A stretch of 64,000 bases of DNA, from assembly GCA_023457895.1 (NCBI GenBank), contig JAEXAY010000005.1, positions 186,001 through 250,000 on the forward strand. Direction: 5' to 3'. Source of the stretch: Pseudomonadota bacterium (GTDB lineage: Bacteria; Pseudomonadota; Alphaproteobacteria; Sphingomonadales; Sphingomonadaceae). Below, one piece after another: positions 1-8,063 of the stretch (its first letter is position 1; each line of letters starts with the position of its first letter). The position numbers and the translations under genes are program-made. Under the pieces are notes generated by a model. That model was not told the origin of the DNA. It saw nothing but the letters and a program-made list of their open reading frames with translations, and ran no database searches.

Positions 1-120
1 CTCGCTGCGCCGCTGGGTGGTTATCTGGTCAAGCGCATCAAGCCGAAGACGCTGCTCGCGCTGGTCGGCGGGCTGCTCATCGCAACCAGCCTCTTCAGCC
101 TGTACCGGGCGTTGAGCTGA
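1..120 (+). CDS. TauE/SafE family sulfite/anion exporter, C-terminal fragment (gene starts before the window)
   Basis: The reading frame is open from base 1 and stops with TGA at 118-120, giving the last 39 residues of a protein. The tail holds a short basic loop (KRIKPK) and then one hydrophobic helix (LLALVGGLLIATSLFSLY), which matches the closing transmembrane segment of TauE/SafE permeases. These inner-membrane proteins export sulfite, sulfoacetate or related anions. Only the last helix is visible, so the family call rests on resemblance of this tail and the substrate cannot be told. Confidence 0.55.
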   Translation, partial: LAAPLGGYLVKRIKPKTLLALVGGLLIATSLFSLYRALS

Positions 121-131
121 GTGCGGCCGCC

Positions 132-1097
132 TCAGGCGGCCGTCCAGCCACCGTCCATCGACAGGTTAGCGCCGGTGATCGACGCCGCACCATCGCTGGT
201 GAGATAAAGCGCGAGGCTCGCAACCTGGTCGATCGTGACGAACTGCTTGGTCGGCTGGCCGGCGAGCAGCACGTCGTTGATGACCTGTTCGCGGGTCATC
301 TTGCGCGCCTTCATCGTGTCCGGAATCTGGTTTTCCACCAGCGGAGTCCAGACATAGCCGGGGCTGATACAGTTGACCGTCACACCGAAGGTCGCCGCTT
401 CCAGCGCGACCGTCTTGGTCAGCCCTGCGATCCCATGCTTGGCCGCGACATAGGCCGACTTGAACGGCGACGCGGTAAGCGAATGCGCCGACGCCGTATT
501 GATGATGCGGCCCCAGCCCTTCTTCTTCATGTAAGGCAGCGCAAGCCGGATGGTATGGAACGCGGCCGTGAGATTCAGCGCGATGATGAGATCCCACTTC
601 TCGATGGGAAAATCCTCAACTGGCGAGACGAACTGCATACCCGCATTATTGACGAGAATATCGACCCCGCCGGTTTCTTTCGCCGCCATCGCCATCATCG
701 TCTCGATGGCATCTACCTTGGTAAGGTCGGCGTCCGAATAAATCGCCTTGGCGCCCGACAGATCGCCGATGAGCTTGAGTTCCGCATTGATCGCGGCCTT
801 GTCGCCGAAACCGTTGATGATGACATGTGCGCCCCCTGCCGCATAGGCCTTGGCAATGCCGAGTCCGATGCCCGAGGTCGAACCTGTGACCAGCGCGGTC
901 TTGCCCTTGAGGCTGGCGCCATTGGCCGCAGCCGGCGCTGTCGCAGCAGCCGGTGCAGCGTCAACAACCTTCACGCGAGAGGTCGGCGCCTTGGCAACCG
1001 CCGCTGTCTTCAACGGCTTCGCCTTTACCGCCTTGTCCTGGTGAACCTGCTTCGCGGCCTTCTTGTCGGCCTTTTTCTCTTTCTTGTCCTTGCTCAT
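132..1097 (-). CDS. bdhA: 3-hydroxybutyrate dehydrogenase (SDR family) with a Lys/Ala-rich N-terminal extension
   Basis: Oxidises (R)-3-hydroxybutyrate to acetoacetate with NAD+, a step in polyhydroxybutyrate and ketone-body use. The Rossmann motif TGSTSGIG lies at residues 71-78, NNAG at 150-153, the catalytic Ser at about 203 and YVAAK (Tyr216, Lys220) follow, and the C-terminus ends in the usual SMDGGWTA. The catalytic part is about 260 residues, the normal family length. In front sits a 60-residue extension that is first Lys-rich (KDKKEKKADKKAAK) and then Ala/Pro-rich, unlike typical family members. No good internal start exists near residue 60. The start codon overlaps the stop of the upstream patatin gene (ATGA, 1094-1097), so the two are probably co-translated. 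Confidence 0.9.
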   Translation of the reverse strand: MSKDKKEKKADKKAAKQVHQDKAVKAKPLKTAAVAKAPTSRVKVVDAAPAAATAPAAANGASLKGKTALVTGSTSGIGLGIAKAYAAGGAHVIINGFGDKAAINAELKLIGDLSGAKAIYSDADLTKVDAIETMMAMAAKETGGVDILVNNAGMQFVSPVEDFPIEKWDLIIALNLTAAFHTIRLALPYMKKKGWGRIINTASAHSLTASPFKSAYVAAKHGIAGLTKTVALEAATFGVTVNCISPGYVWTPLVENQIPDTMKARKMTREQVINDVLLAGQPTKQFVTIDQVASLALYLTSDGAASITGANLSMDGGWTAA

Positions 1098-2296
1098 GCC
1101 CGTTTTCCTTTCCTGGTCCGGCCAAGTTCCGCCATGGCGGGAATGCTCTTTTGCAGATGATGGTTGCGGTCAACATCAAAGGCTGCGGTCTTGCCGTCCG
1201 CGATATTCCGGGCGAGCACATCGCCTTCAAGCAGCGCGTCATTCACCGCGTCCTGCCCCTGCTGCCAATGATCCTTCATCGTCCGGGTCGAAAATTCAAA
1301 GTCGCGCGCGCCGGTTTCCCATTCGCGATTGCGATAGATGAGGTGGACGATGTTGACCGCGCTGTCGTCGATGAACCCGGCGAGCTTTTCAGCCTGCGGG
1401 GTCTGCCGCAATTCGGGCGGCAGGATGTCCAGCAGCTCGCGCATCGCCTGATGCTCGCGCCGGGCGCGGATATACTGGTCGGTCACCATGCGCGTACGGC
1501 TGGAAAAACGGATATCCTTTTCCCGGCTCCAGACGTCCGACATGTGGCGCGGGAGATTCCCCTGCGCCGGGAACAGGTCGACCTGAAAGACCAGCATGTC
1601 GCCTTCCTGGTGCTCCAATATATGCTGAAGCGGGGTGTTCGACACGAGGCCGCCGTCCCAATAATGGCGGCCGTCAATCTCGATCGGCGGAAAGCCCGGG
1701 GGCAGCGCGCCGGAGGCGAGCACATGGCGGGCATCGATGCGGCCCTTCCATTCCGGTTCGCGATTGTCGAAATAGACGAAGTTGCCGCTTTCGACATCGA
1801 CCGCGCCCATCGACAGCCGGACATTGCCATGATTGAGCCGATCCCAGTCGATCAGTTCGTTCAAAGTCTGGATCAGCGGGCGCGTATCATAATAGCTGAT
1901 CGCGCCATCCGATCCTTCGGGGGCGAGAAACGGGTTCATCAGCCGCGGCCGGAAAAAGCCGGGCACGCCCCAGGCCGAAACCGCGCCCGCTGCCCACAAA
2001 TGGGTGAATTCGCGAAACTCGCTGTCGGGAAGCGGCAGCACATCGGGCAGCCAGCCCGATACCTGAGTCCAGAATTTCTGCAGCTTGGCCACACATTCGG
2101 CACGCTTGTTGCCCGCGATGATCGCCGCATTGACCGCGCCGATCGAAATCCCCGCGACCCAGTCAAGCTCGACGTCGAGCGCGATCAACTGTTCATAGAC
2201 CCCTGCCTGATAGCTACCAAGCGCGCCGCCGCCCTGAAGAACCAGTGCAGCCTGTTCCGGCAAGGGCAGGATAGGATGTGATTTTTTTCTGGCCAT
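1094..2296 (-). CDS. Patatin-like phospholipase (with DUF3734-type C-terminal part)
   Basis: A 400-residue serine acyl hydrolase of the patatin family. The oxyanion loop GGGALGSYQAG lies near residue 21, the nucleophile elbow GISIG near residue 48, and the Ser-Asp dyad is completed by DGG in YWDGGLVSNTPL. The C-terminal third resembles the DUF3734 tail found on bacterial patatins of this size. The start was chosen at MARKKSH; a longer frame runs upstream but would invade the divergent thioesterase region. It overlaps bdhA by four bases. A role in releasing acyl chains or 3-hydroxyacids for the next enzyme is inferred from context only. The region 2297-2413 separates it from the divergent thioesterase genes. 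Confidence 0.85.
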   Translation of the reverse strand: MARKKSHPILPLPEQAALVLQGGGALGSYQAGVYEQLIALDVELDWVAGISIGAVNAAIIAGNKRAECVAKLQKFWTQVSGWLPDVLPLPDSEFREFTHLWAAGAVSAWGVPGFFRPRLMNPFLAPEGSDGAISYYDTRPLIQTLNELIDWDRLNHGNVRLSMGAVDVESGNFVYFDNREPEWKGRIDARHVLASGALPPGFPPIEIDGRHYWDGGLVSNTPLQHILEHQEGDMLVFQVDLFPAQGNLPRHMSDVWSREKDIRFSSRTRMVTDQYIRARREHQAMRELLDILPPELRQTPQAEKLAGFIDDSAVNIVHLIYRNREWETGARDFEFSTRTMKDHWQQGQDAVNDALLEGDVLARNIADGKTAAFDVDRNHHLQKSIPAMAELGRTRKGKRA

Positions 2297-2413
2297 GACG
2301 GGCCCTCTACAGGCCAACGGATCATAACGTAAGGGAGAAATCCGCATTTTAATGATCATTTCGGCCGCGAATTGGCGATTGTATGCTGCTCCCGCTCCGC
2401 CTAGGAGAAAGGC

Positions 2414-2881
2414 ATGAGCGACGCCCGCCCACACGATATGGAGCCTTTCGACACCGAGCGTTTCGTCGGTGCGGCGTCGCAATTTGGCCATGGCGGCCAG
2501 ATCGGCATCAAATGGCATCAGCGCGGCGATGGCTGGATCGAACTCATCCTGCCGTGGCAGGACAGCCTGGTCGGCGACATCGCGCGCGGCGTCATGGCAT
2601 CGGGCCCGATCTTCTCGCTGCTCGACATGGCAACGAGCATTTCGATCTGGGAAAAACAAGGTTATTTCCGCCCCCAGGCCACGCTCGATTTCCGCATCGA
2701 CTATATCCGGGCTGCGACGCGCGGGACTGCGGTGATCGGGCGCGGCGAATGCTATCGTATCACCCGTTCGATCGCATTCGTCCGCGGCATCGCGCATGAA
2801 GGCGATATCGCTGATCCGATCGCACACGCCGCCGGAACCTTCATGTTCACCGGCGACAAGTGGGGACATATCGGGAAATGA
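2414..2881 (+). CDS. PaaI family (hotdog fold) thioesterase, first of a tandem pair
   Basis: A 155-residue single hotdog-domain protein. Family features are the central helix region GVMASGPIFSLLDMATSISIW, in which the Asp/Ser of the 4HBT/PaaI active site would fall, and the following strand ATLDFRIDYIRAA. Such enzymes hydrolyse acyl- or aryl-CoA thioesters in the cytoplasm. A purine-rich ribosome site (AGGAGAAAGG) ends just before the ATG. Its TGA stop overlaps the start of the second thioesterase (ATGA), so the two are coupled and may form a heteromeric enzyme. The substrate is unknown. Confidence 0.8.
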   Translation: MSDARPHDMEPFDTERFVGAASQFGHGGQIGIKWHQRGDGWIELILPWQDSLVGDIARGVMASGPIFSLLDMATSISIWEKQGYFRPQATLDFRIDYIRAATRGTAVIGRGECYRITRSIAFVRGIAHEGDIADPIAHAAGTFMFTGDKWGHIGK

Positions 2882-3264
2882 CCATTGCCCTTCCGCCCTA
2901 TGCCGACCTGCTGGGCATCGCCGTTCACGATACAAACGACGACGGCGTGGTGCTCGCCATGCCTTTCGGCGAGGCGGTGCTGGGGCGCCCCGGCTTTCTC
3001 CATGGCGGCGCGATTGCGGGCCTGCTCGAAATGGCGCTGGCGGCAACGCTGCACCGCGCGCTCGGCGATGAGAGCGGCCAGATCAAGGTCAAGCCGATCA
3101 ACATGACGGTCAATTTCATGCGCGGGGGGCGCGAGGCAATGACCTATGCATCGGCCCATATCGACCGGCTGGGCACGCGCGTCGCCAATGTGGAGGCCGT
3201 CGCGTGGCAGGACGATCCCAACGCCCCGATTGCGACCGCAACCTGCAATTTTCTCCGGAGTTGA
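2878..3264 (+). CDS. PaaI family (hotdog fold) thioesterase, second of a tandem pair
   Basis: A 128-residue hotdog protein starting MTIALPPYADLL at the ATG that overlaps the stop of the previous gene. An in-frame start 18 bases earlier (MGTYRE) is possible but less likely. The motif GRPGFLHGGAIAGLLEMA is the typical PaaI/YdiI active-site segment, with HGG followed by the catalytic acid on the hotdog helix, and KPINMTVNFMRGG is the next strand. It is more canonical than its partner. Tandem pairs of this kind are common in sphingomonads. The acyl-CoA substrate cannot be read from the sequence. Confidence 0.85.
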   Translation: MTIALPPYADLLGIAVHDTNDDGVVLAMPFGEAVLGRPGFLHGGAIAGLLEMALAATLHRALGDESGQIKVKPINMTVNFMRGGREAMTYASAHIDRLGTRVANVEAVAWQDDPNAPIATATCNFLRS

Positions 3265-3268
3265 TCGC

Positions 3269-4354
3269 TCAGCTCTGATACCATTTGCGGACCGAGAACC
3301 AGGCGATGATCGCCAGCGACAAGGCCAAGCACCCTCCGACCACCCACCAGAAGGCGTGCGGATGCTGGGCATAAGGGATGCCTGCGACATTCATGCCGAG
3401 CAGCCCGGTAATGAAGGTCAGAGGCAGGAAGATCATCGCGACGATCGCAATGAACAGCGAACGTGCATCGATCTTTTCGGCGCGCAGGTCGGTCAGTTCC
3501 TCATGCGCCACCGCCGCCCGTTCGCGCACCGCTTCCAGTTCTTCGGCCATGCGCGCGCACCGGTCGGCCGACGCGCGGATCTTGATCCGGTCGCTTTCGT
3601 CCATCCAGTCCAGTTCCATCTGCTGTAGCTTTTCGAGCGCAGCCCGCTGCGGCGCGATGAAACGCCGATAACTGATCGCCATCTGCCGCACCCGCGAAAC
3701 GCGGCGCCGGATCGCCATCGGCCGCTGCGCCGTTTCCAATATGGATTCTATGTCATCCAGCCGGTCGCCAAGATCCGCAACCTTGGGGTCAAGCGCCTCC
3801 GTGATCGCGTCCGCCAGCGCGGCGATCACGTCGCCGGCATCGTGATAGCGCCCCTGTTGCATCGCCTCCTGCACCGGCCCCATCGCAAGAAGATTGCGAA
3901 AGCTCGCGGTGACGAGAATATTCTTTTCCGCCCACATGCGCAGGCTCACCAGCGGATCGCCATTATACTGCTCGACTTCACCGAGGCCGCGCAGGTTGAG
4001 CATCGCGCCATAATCGATCTGTTCGGATCGGGGCCGGGTTTCGAAGGCCGTGAGCGCATTGCGCGCGATTTCGGGAACGGGCAACGGGCAATCGGCCGGT
4101 TTGAGCGTCGCGCCGCGTTCGAGGTCATAATGAATCCACACTAGTTCCGCGCCGTTGAGGGCAGCACGCTCGGCCTCGGCCAGCGTAAGCATGCGCGCAA
4201 CCGGGCCTTTCGCCTCTTCATGGATAGACCAGATCGTCACCCGGCGGGTCGTATCGCTCATCACCGTTTCGGGAAGCGCTTGCGGATCACGCGTGACCTT
4301 GGTCAGTTCATGCACGGCCGCCTCGCCATCTTTTTTCACATTTGCGTCAGCCAC
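3269..4354 (-). CDS. CorA-like / ZntB family divalent metal ion transporter
   Basis: A 2-TM-GxN channel family member. A long cytoplasmic N-terminal domain with coiled-coil helices (DDIESILE, LEAVRERAAVAHEELTDL) is followed by two C-terminal membrane helices. The signature GMN lies after the first of them (FITGLLGMN), and the protein ends with the short basic tail RKWYQS. CorA members import Mg2+; the ZntB branch moves Zn2+ with protons, and the N-terminal part (VTIWSIHEEAKG) looks ZntB-like. The frame opens at GTG 4354, preceded by GGAAAG, but an internal ATG at 4261 gives 330 residues, closer to the ZntB norm. The long form overlaps the 3' end of the upstream siroheme synthase gene. Confidence 0.85.
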   Translation of the reverse strand: MADANVKKDGEAAVHELTKVTRDPQALPETVMSDTTRRVTIWSIHEEAKGPVARMLTLAEAERAALNGAELVWIHYDLERGATLKPADCPLPVPEIARNALTAFETRPRSEQIDYGAMLNLRGLGEVEQYNGDPLVSLRMWAEKNILVTASFRNLLAMGPVQEAMQQGRYHDAGDVIAALADAITEALDPKVADLGDRLDDIESILETAQRPMAIRRRVSRVRQMAISYRRFIAPQRAALEKLQQMELDWMDESDRIKIRASADRCARMAEELEAVRERAAVAHEELTDLRAEKIDARSLFIAIVAMIFLPLTFITGLLGMNVAGIPYAQHPHAFWWVVGGCLALSLAIIAWFSVRKWYQS

Positions 4355-5112
4355 ACTATCGTCTTTCCGCCGGACGCGGCTCCCGGGGACGGGGGCGTCA
4401 TACTGGATACGCGTCTCGCATCCGCCCGCGCGCGATGCAATATGGCAGGCGCTATCGATGGCAAGTGCCAGACCTCATCCGCCTGCCCCAGCAACCTTGC
4501 CGCGCGGAGCGTCAGCTCGTCCGGGTCATCGCTCGCTATGACAAGATGCGTTACCGTTTCGCCGGCCGGCATGGCGCTATCGAGGAAACTGTCAAACCGG
4601 CTGCTCGACGCGCCATCGAGCGCATCGATGACGCCGCCCGGAGCAAGCCCCGCATCAATCGCGCGGCGGCGCTCTGCGGCTCCGGGCCAACGCGCCTTCA
4701 TGATCGGGCGGCCATCATATAAACGCCGTGCCAGCACCCCGATCGAGGCCGGAACCCAGTCTTCGAACCGCTGGCGAAGTGCCTTGGCGAGCCCTGCGGA
4801 ATACCCCCCTGTTCCGATCGCGATGATGACGGGATCACGATCGACAATGGCCGGCAGGGTGAAATCACAAAGGCCGGGCTGGTCGGCAACATTGACCAGC
4901 AGCCCCTTTGCTTTCAACTGCCCCGCGACGGCAGCTGCCTCGCGCGCATCGTCCATTGCCACAAAGGCCAGCCTGGCGAGCGCGACCGGGTCATCCGTCA
5001 CTACCGCTCCGGCGCGTTCCAGCAAACGCTGCTTTGCATCCGCCATATCGCCTTCACCGAGCAGCAGCACGGTCTCGCCTTCAAGCCGGATGAAGACCGG
5101 CAGGCTGTGCAT
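4336..5112 (-). CDS. Siroheme synthase (precorrin-2 dehydrogenase / sirohydrochlorin ferrochelatase domain) with a degenerate methyltransferase-like C-terminal stub
   Basis: Corresponds to the N-terminal half of CysG: NAD-dependent oxidation of precorrin-2 and iron insertion to make siroheme for sulfite and nitrite reductases. The dinucleotide-binding segment VLLLGEGDMADAK lies at residues 15-27, followed by VNVADQPGLCDFTLPAIVDRD and the dimer/ferrochelatase region through about residue 150. Residues 188-235 (for example DDPDELTLRAARLLGQADEV) align by eye with the first strand and helix of the SUMT domain that full-length CysG carries, but the glycine-rich SAM loop is lost and the rest of that domain is missing. 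The gene overlaps lysA upstream (ATGA at 5112). A separate uroporphyrinogen methyltransferase must exist elsewhere. Confidence 0.8.
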   Translation of the reverse strand: MHSLPVFIRLEGETVLLLGEGDMADAKQRLLERAGAVVTDDPVALARLAFVAMDDAREAAAVAGQLKAKGLLVNVADQPGLCDFTLPAIVDRDPVIIAIGTGGYSAGLAKALRQRFEDWVPASIGVLARRLYDGRPIMKARWPGAAERRRAIDAGLAPGGVIDALDGASSSRFDSFLDSAMPAGETVTHLVIASDDPDELTLRAARLLGQADEVWHLPSIAPAILHRARADARRVSSMTPPSPGAASGGKTIVWLTQM

Positions 5113-6395
5113 CAGCCGTGGTCGCCCCTGGCGGGCTGATCGAGAAAGTCCGGGACACGCTCCGCTGCCGCGATCGCCGCGGCTGGAATCCGGTCGGCCA
5201 CCACGACGTAGACATCGCCATCAACCATTACTTCGGGGACCATCGGGCGGCTGTTATAGGTCGACGCCATGGTCGCGCCATAGGCTCCGGCGGTACGGAA
5301 CACAGCGAGATCGCCAGCCTCTACGGCATCGATATCACGCGCCATCGCAAAGGTGTCGGACGATTCGCACACCGGACCGACGATATTGGCAACCATCCGC
5401 TTGCCGTTGGGCCGTACCGCCACGAAATCATGCCAGGCGTCATAGAGCGCTGGCCGCGCTAGATCGTTCATCGCGCCATCGACGATGACGAACGGATGGG
5501 TCACGCCTGGCTTCACTCGGACAACCGTTGTCGCCATCACGCCCGCATTGGCGCAGATCACCCGGCCGGGCTCGAACTGCAGCGTGACGCCCCAATCCTT
5601 TGTCAGGCGCGCAACCATCGCGCCATAATCTTCCGGGCTCGGCGGCATGTCGCCTTCCTTGTAACGGACGCCAAGGCCGCCGCCCAGATCGACATGGGTA
5701 ACGGTGTAACCATCAGCGCGCAGCCGCGCGACCAGTTCACCAATGCGCGCAAAGGCCGCTTCCAGCGGATCGAGGCTCAGCAACTGGCTGCCGATGTGGA
5801 GCGCGATACCGCGCAGGTCCAGCCCGGGCAATTCGGCGAGACGCGAATAAATTGCGGGAGCAAGATCATAGGGCACGCCAAACTTGTTCTCGGCCTTGCC
5901 GGTTGAAATCTTGGCATGAGTCCCTGCGTCGACATCCGGGTTGACCCGCAGCGTTACCGCCGCCTTCTTGCCCATCGCAACCGCGATCTCGGAAAGCTCG
6001 ACACCCTCTATCTCGCTTTCGAGATTGAACTGGCCGATGCCGCGCTCAAGCCCGATGCGCATTTCCTCATGGGTCTTGCCGACGCCGGAAAAGACGATGT
6101 CTTCGGGCTTCATCCCGGCGGCGATCGCGCGCTCAAGTTCGCCCGCCGAAACGACGTCGGCGCCATAGCCCATGCGTGCCATTACGCCCAGCACCGCAAG
6201 GTTCGGGTTGGCCTTAACCGCGAAGGCGCATTTGACCGGACCGGCCTGTTCGACCGCCGCCTTGAACACGCGCGCGTGCCGTTCAAGCGTGGCACGCGAA
6301 TAGAGGTAAACGGGCGTGCCGACCTCGGCCGCGATGGCGGCAACCGGCATGTCTTCGACCATCATCTGGCCGTCGCGATTCTGGAAATGATCCAC
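5112..6395 (-). CDS. lysA: Diaminopimelate decarboxylase
   Basis: Last step of lysine biosynthesis: PLP-dependent decarboxylation of meso-diaminopimelate. A 427-residue alanine-racemase-fold enzyme. The PLP lysine lies in FAVKANPNLAVL (near residue 61), the phosphate-binding glycine motif is DLGGGLGVRY, and the substrate-binding loop is GPVCESSDTFA, with the active-site Cys donated across the dimer. The C-terminal AGAYGATMASTYNSRP is also characteristic. It follows lptM, and the order argH-lptM-lysA is conserved in many proteobacteria. Its stop overlaps the start of the siroheme synthase gene. Confidence 0.97.
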   Translation of the reverse strand: MDHFQNRDGQMMVEDMPVAAIAAEVGTPVYLYSRATLERHARVFKAAVEQAGPVKCAFAVKANPNLAVLGVMARMGYGADVVSAGELERAIAAGMKPEDIVFSGVGKTHEEMRIGLERGIGQFNLESEIEGVELSEIAVAMGKKAAVTLRVNPDVDAGTHAKISTGKAENKFGVPYDLAPAIYSRLAELPGLDLRGIALHIGSQLLSLDPLEAAFARIGELVARLRADGYTVTHVDLGGGLGVRYKEGDMPPSPEDYGAMVARLTKDWGVTLQFEPGRVICANAGVMATTVVRVKPGVTHPFVIVDGAMNDLARPALYDAWHDFVAVRPNGKRMVANIVGPVCESSDTFAMARDIDAVEAGDLAVFRTAGAYGATMASTYNSRPMVPEVMVDGDVYVVVADRIPAAAIAAAERVPDFLDQPARGDHG

Positions 6396-6411
6396 TGTGA
6401 TTGTCCTGTAA

Positions 6412-6669
6412 TTACTGTCCGGGCGGAGGAAGGTCGAAAGGGTCGTCCTTGCGTTTTTCCGACCGGCGCAACAATTCGTCGCTCCGCTCGGGCCGGGTCT
6501 GGGGTTTGGGCGTCGTCAGTTCTTCGGGCGTCAGAGGCTGCTGCGCACCGACCGGCGCGACCGGAAGCGGCTGGCCCGCCTCGGGCTGGAGCCCGATCTT
6601 CTTGCCGCATCCGGCGAGACCAAGGGCGGCGATCGCCAAGCCCGCCGCCAGAAAAGCTTTTCCCGTCAC
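6412..6669 (-). CDS. lptM: LptM-like small lipoprotein
   Basis: An 85-residue protein with a lipoprotein signal: the hydrophobic stretch AFLAAGLAIAALGLAGC puts the lipidated Cys at 21, followed by GKKIGLQPE. The remainder is Pro-rich and disordered-looking, ending DPFDLPPPGQ. LptM (YifL) assists disulfide maturation of the LptD lipopolysaccharide translocon. Position between argH and lysA is the best support, because this is where lptM usually lies. It overlaps the 3' end of argH by 4 bases (6666-6669). Confidence 0.85.
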   Translation of the reverse strand: MTGKAFLAAGLAIAALGLAGCGKKIGLQPEAGQPLPVAPVGAQQPLTPEELTTPKPQTRPERSDELLRRSEKRKDDPFDLPPPGQ

Positions 6670-8063
6670 AGACCCAATTCCTTCCTGGCGTCCGCAATTC
6701 GCGCGCGCACTTCCGATGCAGCGGTGCCACCAAAACTGGTACGGCTCGCCACCGAAGCATCGACCGTTAGCATAGCCATGGCGCCCGCGTCGATACGGGC
6801 ATCGATGCTTTTGAGGTCCTCGAGCGTCAGCGCCATAAGCCCCCCGCCCTTTTCCTCGGCGGCCTTGACCACCGCGCCTGTGATATGATGCGCCTCACGG
6901 AAGGGCACACCGGCCTCGCGCACCAGCCAGTCGGCCAGATCGGTTGCGGTCGCAAAGCCGCTTTCGGCCAGCGCACGCATCCGGTCGGTGCGAAAGCGGG
7001 TCGTTTCGACCATGCCGGTCATCGCGGCTATGCTCAGCGCCAGCAGATCATGCGCTTCAAACACCGGCGGCTTGTCGTCCTGCATGTCCTTGGAATAAGC
7101 GAGCGGCAGCCCTTTCATTGTCATGACCAGCGCGTTCATGCAGCCCGCGATCCGGCCGCTGTGCCCGCGGACCAGTTCAGCCGCATCGGGATTGCGCTTC
7201 TGCGGCATGATCGAACTGCCGGTCGAATAGGCGTCGGGCAGCGCGACGAAACCGAAGGGCTGGCTCGCCCAGATGATGAACTCTTCGGCAAGACGCGACA
7301 GGTGGAGCGCGCACTGGGTCGCCGCCATCAGATAATCGAGCGCAAAGTCACGGTCGGATACGCTGTCGAGGCTGTTGCGCGTCGGCCCGTCAAAGCCGAG
7401 CGCCCTGGCGGTGGCTTCGCGGTCGATGCGGTGCCCCGTTCCGGCCAGCGCCGCACTCCCCAGCGGCGACAGGTTGAGCCGCTTGCGCGCATCGGCAAAG
7501 CGGCTGCGATCGCGCGCGATCATTTCATAATAGGCCATCAGATGATGGCCCAGCGTCACCGGCTGCGCGCTCTGGAGGTGGGTGAAGCCCGGCATGATGC
7601 TGTCCGCATGCTCTTCCGCCCGCGCCACAAGCGCCGCCTGCAATGCGGCTAGTCCTGCATCGACCTGGTCGATCGCATCGCGCACCCACAGTTTGAAATC
7701 GGTCGCGACCTGGTCATTGCGCGAACGCGCGGTGTGGAGCCGTCCTGCCGCCGGGCCGATCAGTTCGGCCAGCCGCGATTCCACGGTCATGTGAATGTCC
7801 TCAAGCGCCATGTCGACCGGCACGCCGTTCGCTTCATACTCACCGGCAATGGTATCGAGGCCGGCCGAAATCGCGTCGGCATCTCCGCGCCCAATGATCT
7901 CCTGCGCGGCAAGCATGGCGACATGCGCCTTCGATCCGGCGATGTCCTGTTGCCACAGCCGCTTGTCGAACGGGATAGAGGCATTTATCTCGCGCATGAT
8001 GGCACTTGGCCCTTCGGCGAAGCGGCCGCCCCACATGCTGTTCGACTTAGGAGTATCGCCCAT
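6666..8063 (-). CDS. argH: Argininosuccinate lyase
   Basis: Splits argininosuccinate to arginine and fumarate, the final arginine step. The signature GSSIMPQKRNPD is present, with MWGGRFAEGPS at the N-terminus, and the length is 465 residues, normal for the family. The start chosen is the ATG at 8061-8063 (MGDTPKSNSMWGG), preceded on this strand by AAGGTGAAC as a ribosome site; a longer frame exists but would run far into the divergent gene. This start codon shares bases with the start codon of the divergent TlpA gene at 8062. Confidence 0.96.
   Translation of the reverse strand: MGDTPKSNSMWGGRFAEGPSAIMREINASIPFDKRLWQQDIAGSKAHVAMLAAQEIIGRGDADAISAGLDTIAGEYEANGVPVDMALEDIHMTVESRLAELIGPAAGRLHTARSRNDQVATDFKLWVRDAIDQVDAGLAALQAALVARAEEHADSIMPGFTHLQSAQPVTLGHHLMAYYEMIARDRSRFADARKRLNLSPLGSAALAGTGHRIDREATARALGFDGPTRNSLDSVSDRDFALDYLMAATQCALHLSRLAEEFIIWASQPFGFVALPDAYSTGSSIMPQKRNPDAAELVRGHSGRIAGCMNALVMTMKGLPLAYSKDMQDDKPPVFEAHDLLALSIAAMTGMVETTRFRTDRMRALAESGFATATDLADWLVREAGVPFREAHHITGAVVKAAEEKGGGLMALTLEDLKSIDARIDAGAMAMLTVDASVASRTSFGGTAASEVRARIADARKELGL

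Noticed and set aside
1094..3046. Extended 650-residue version of the patatin protein
   Set aside because: The first 250 residues are antisense to the two thioesterase genes and show no domain; the family start is at MARKKSH.
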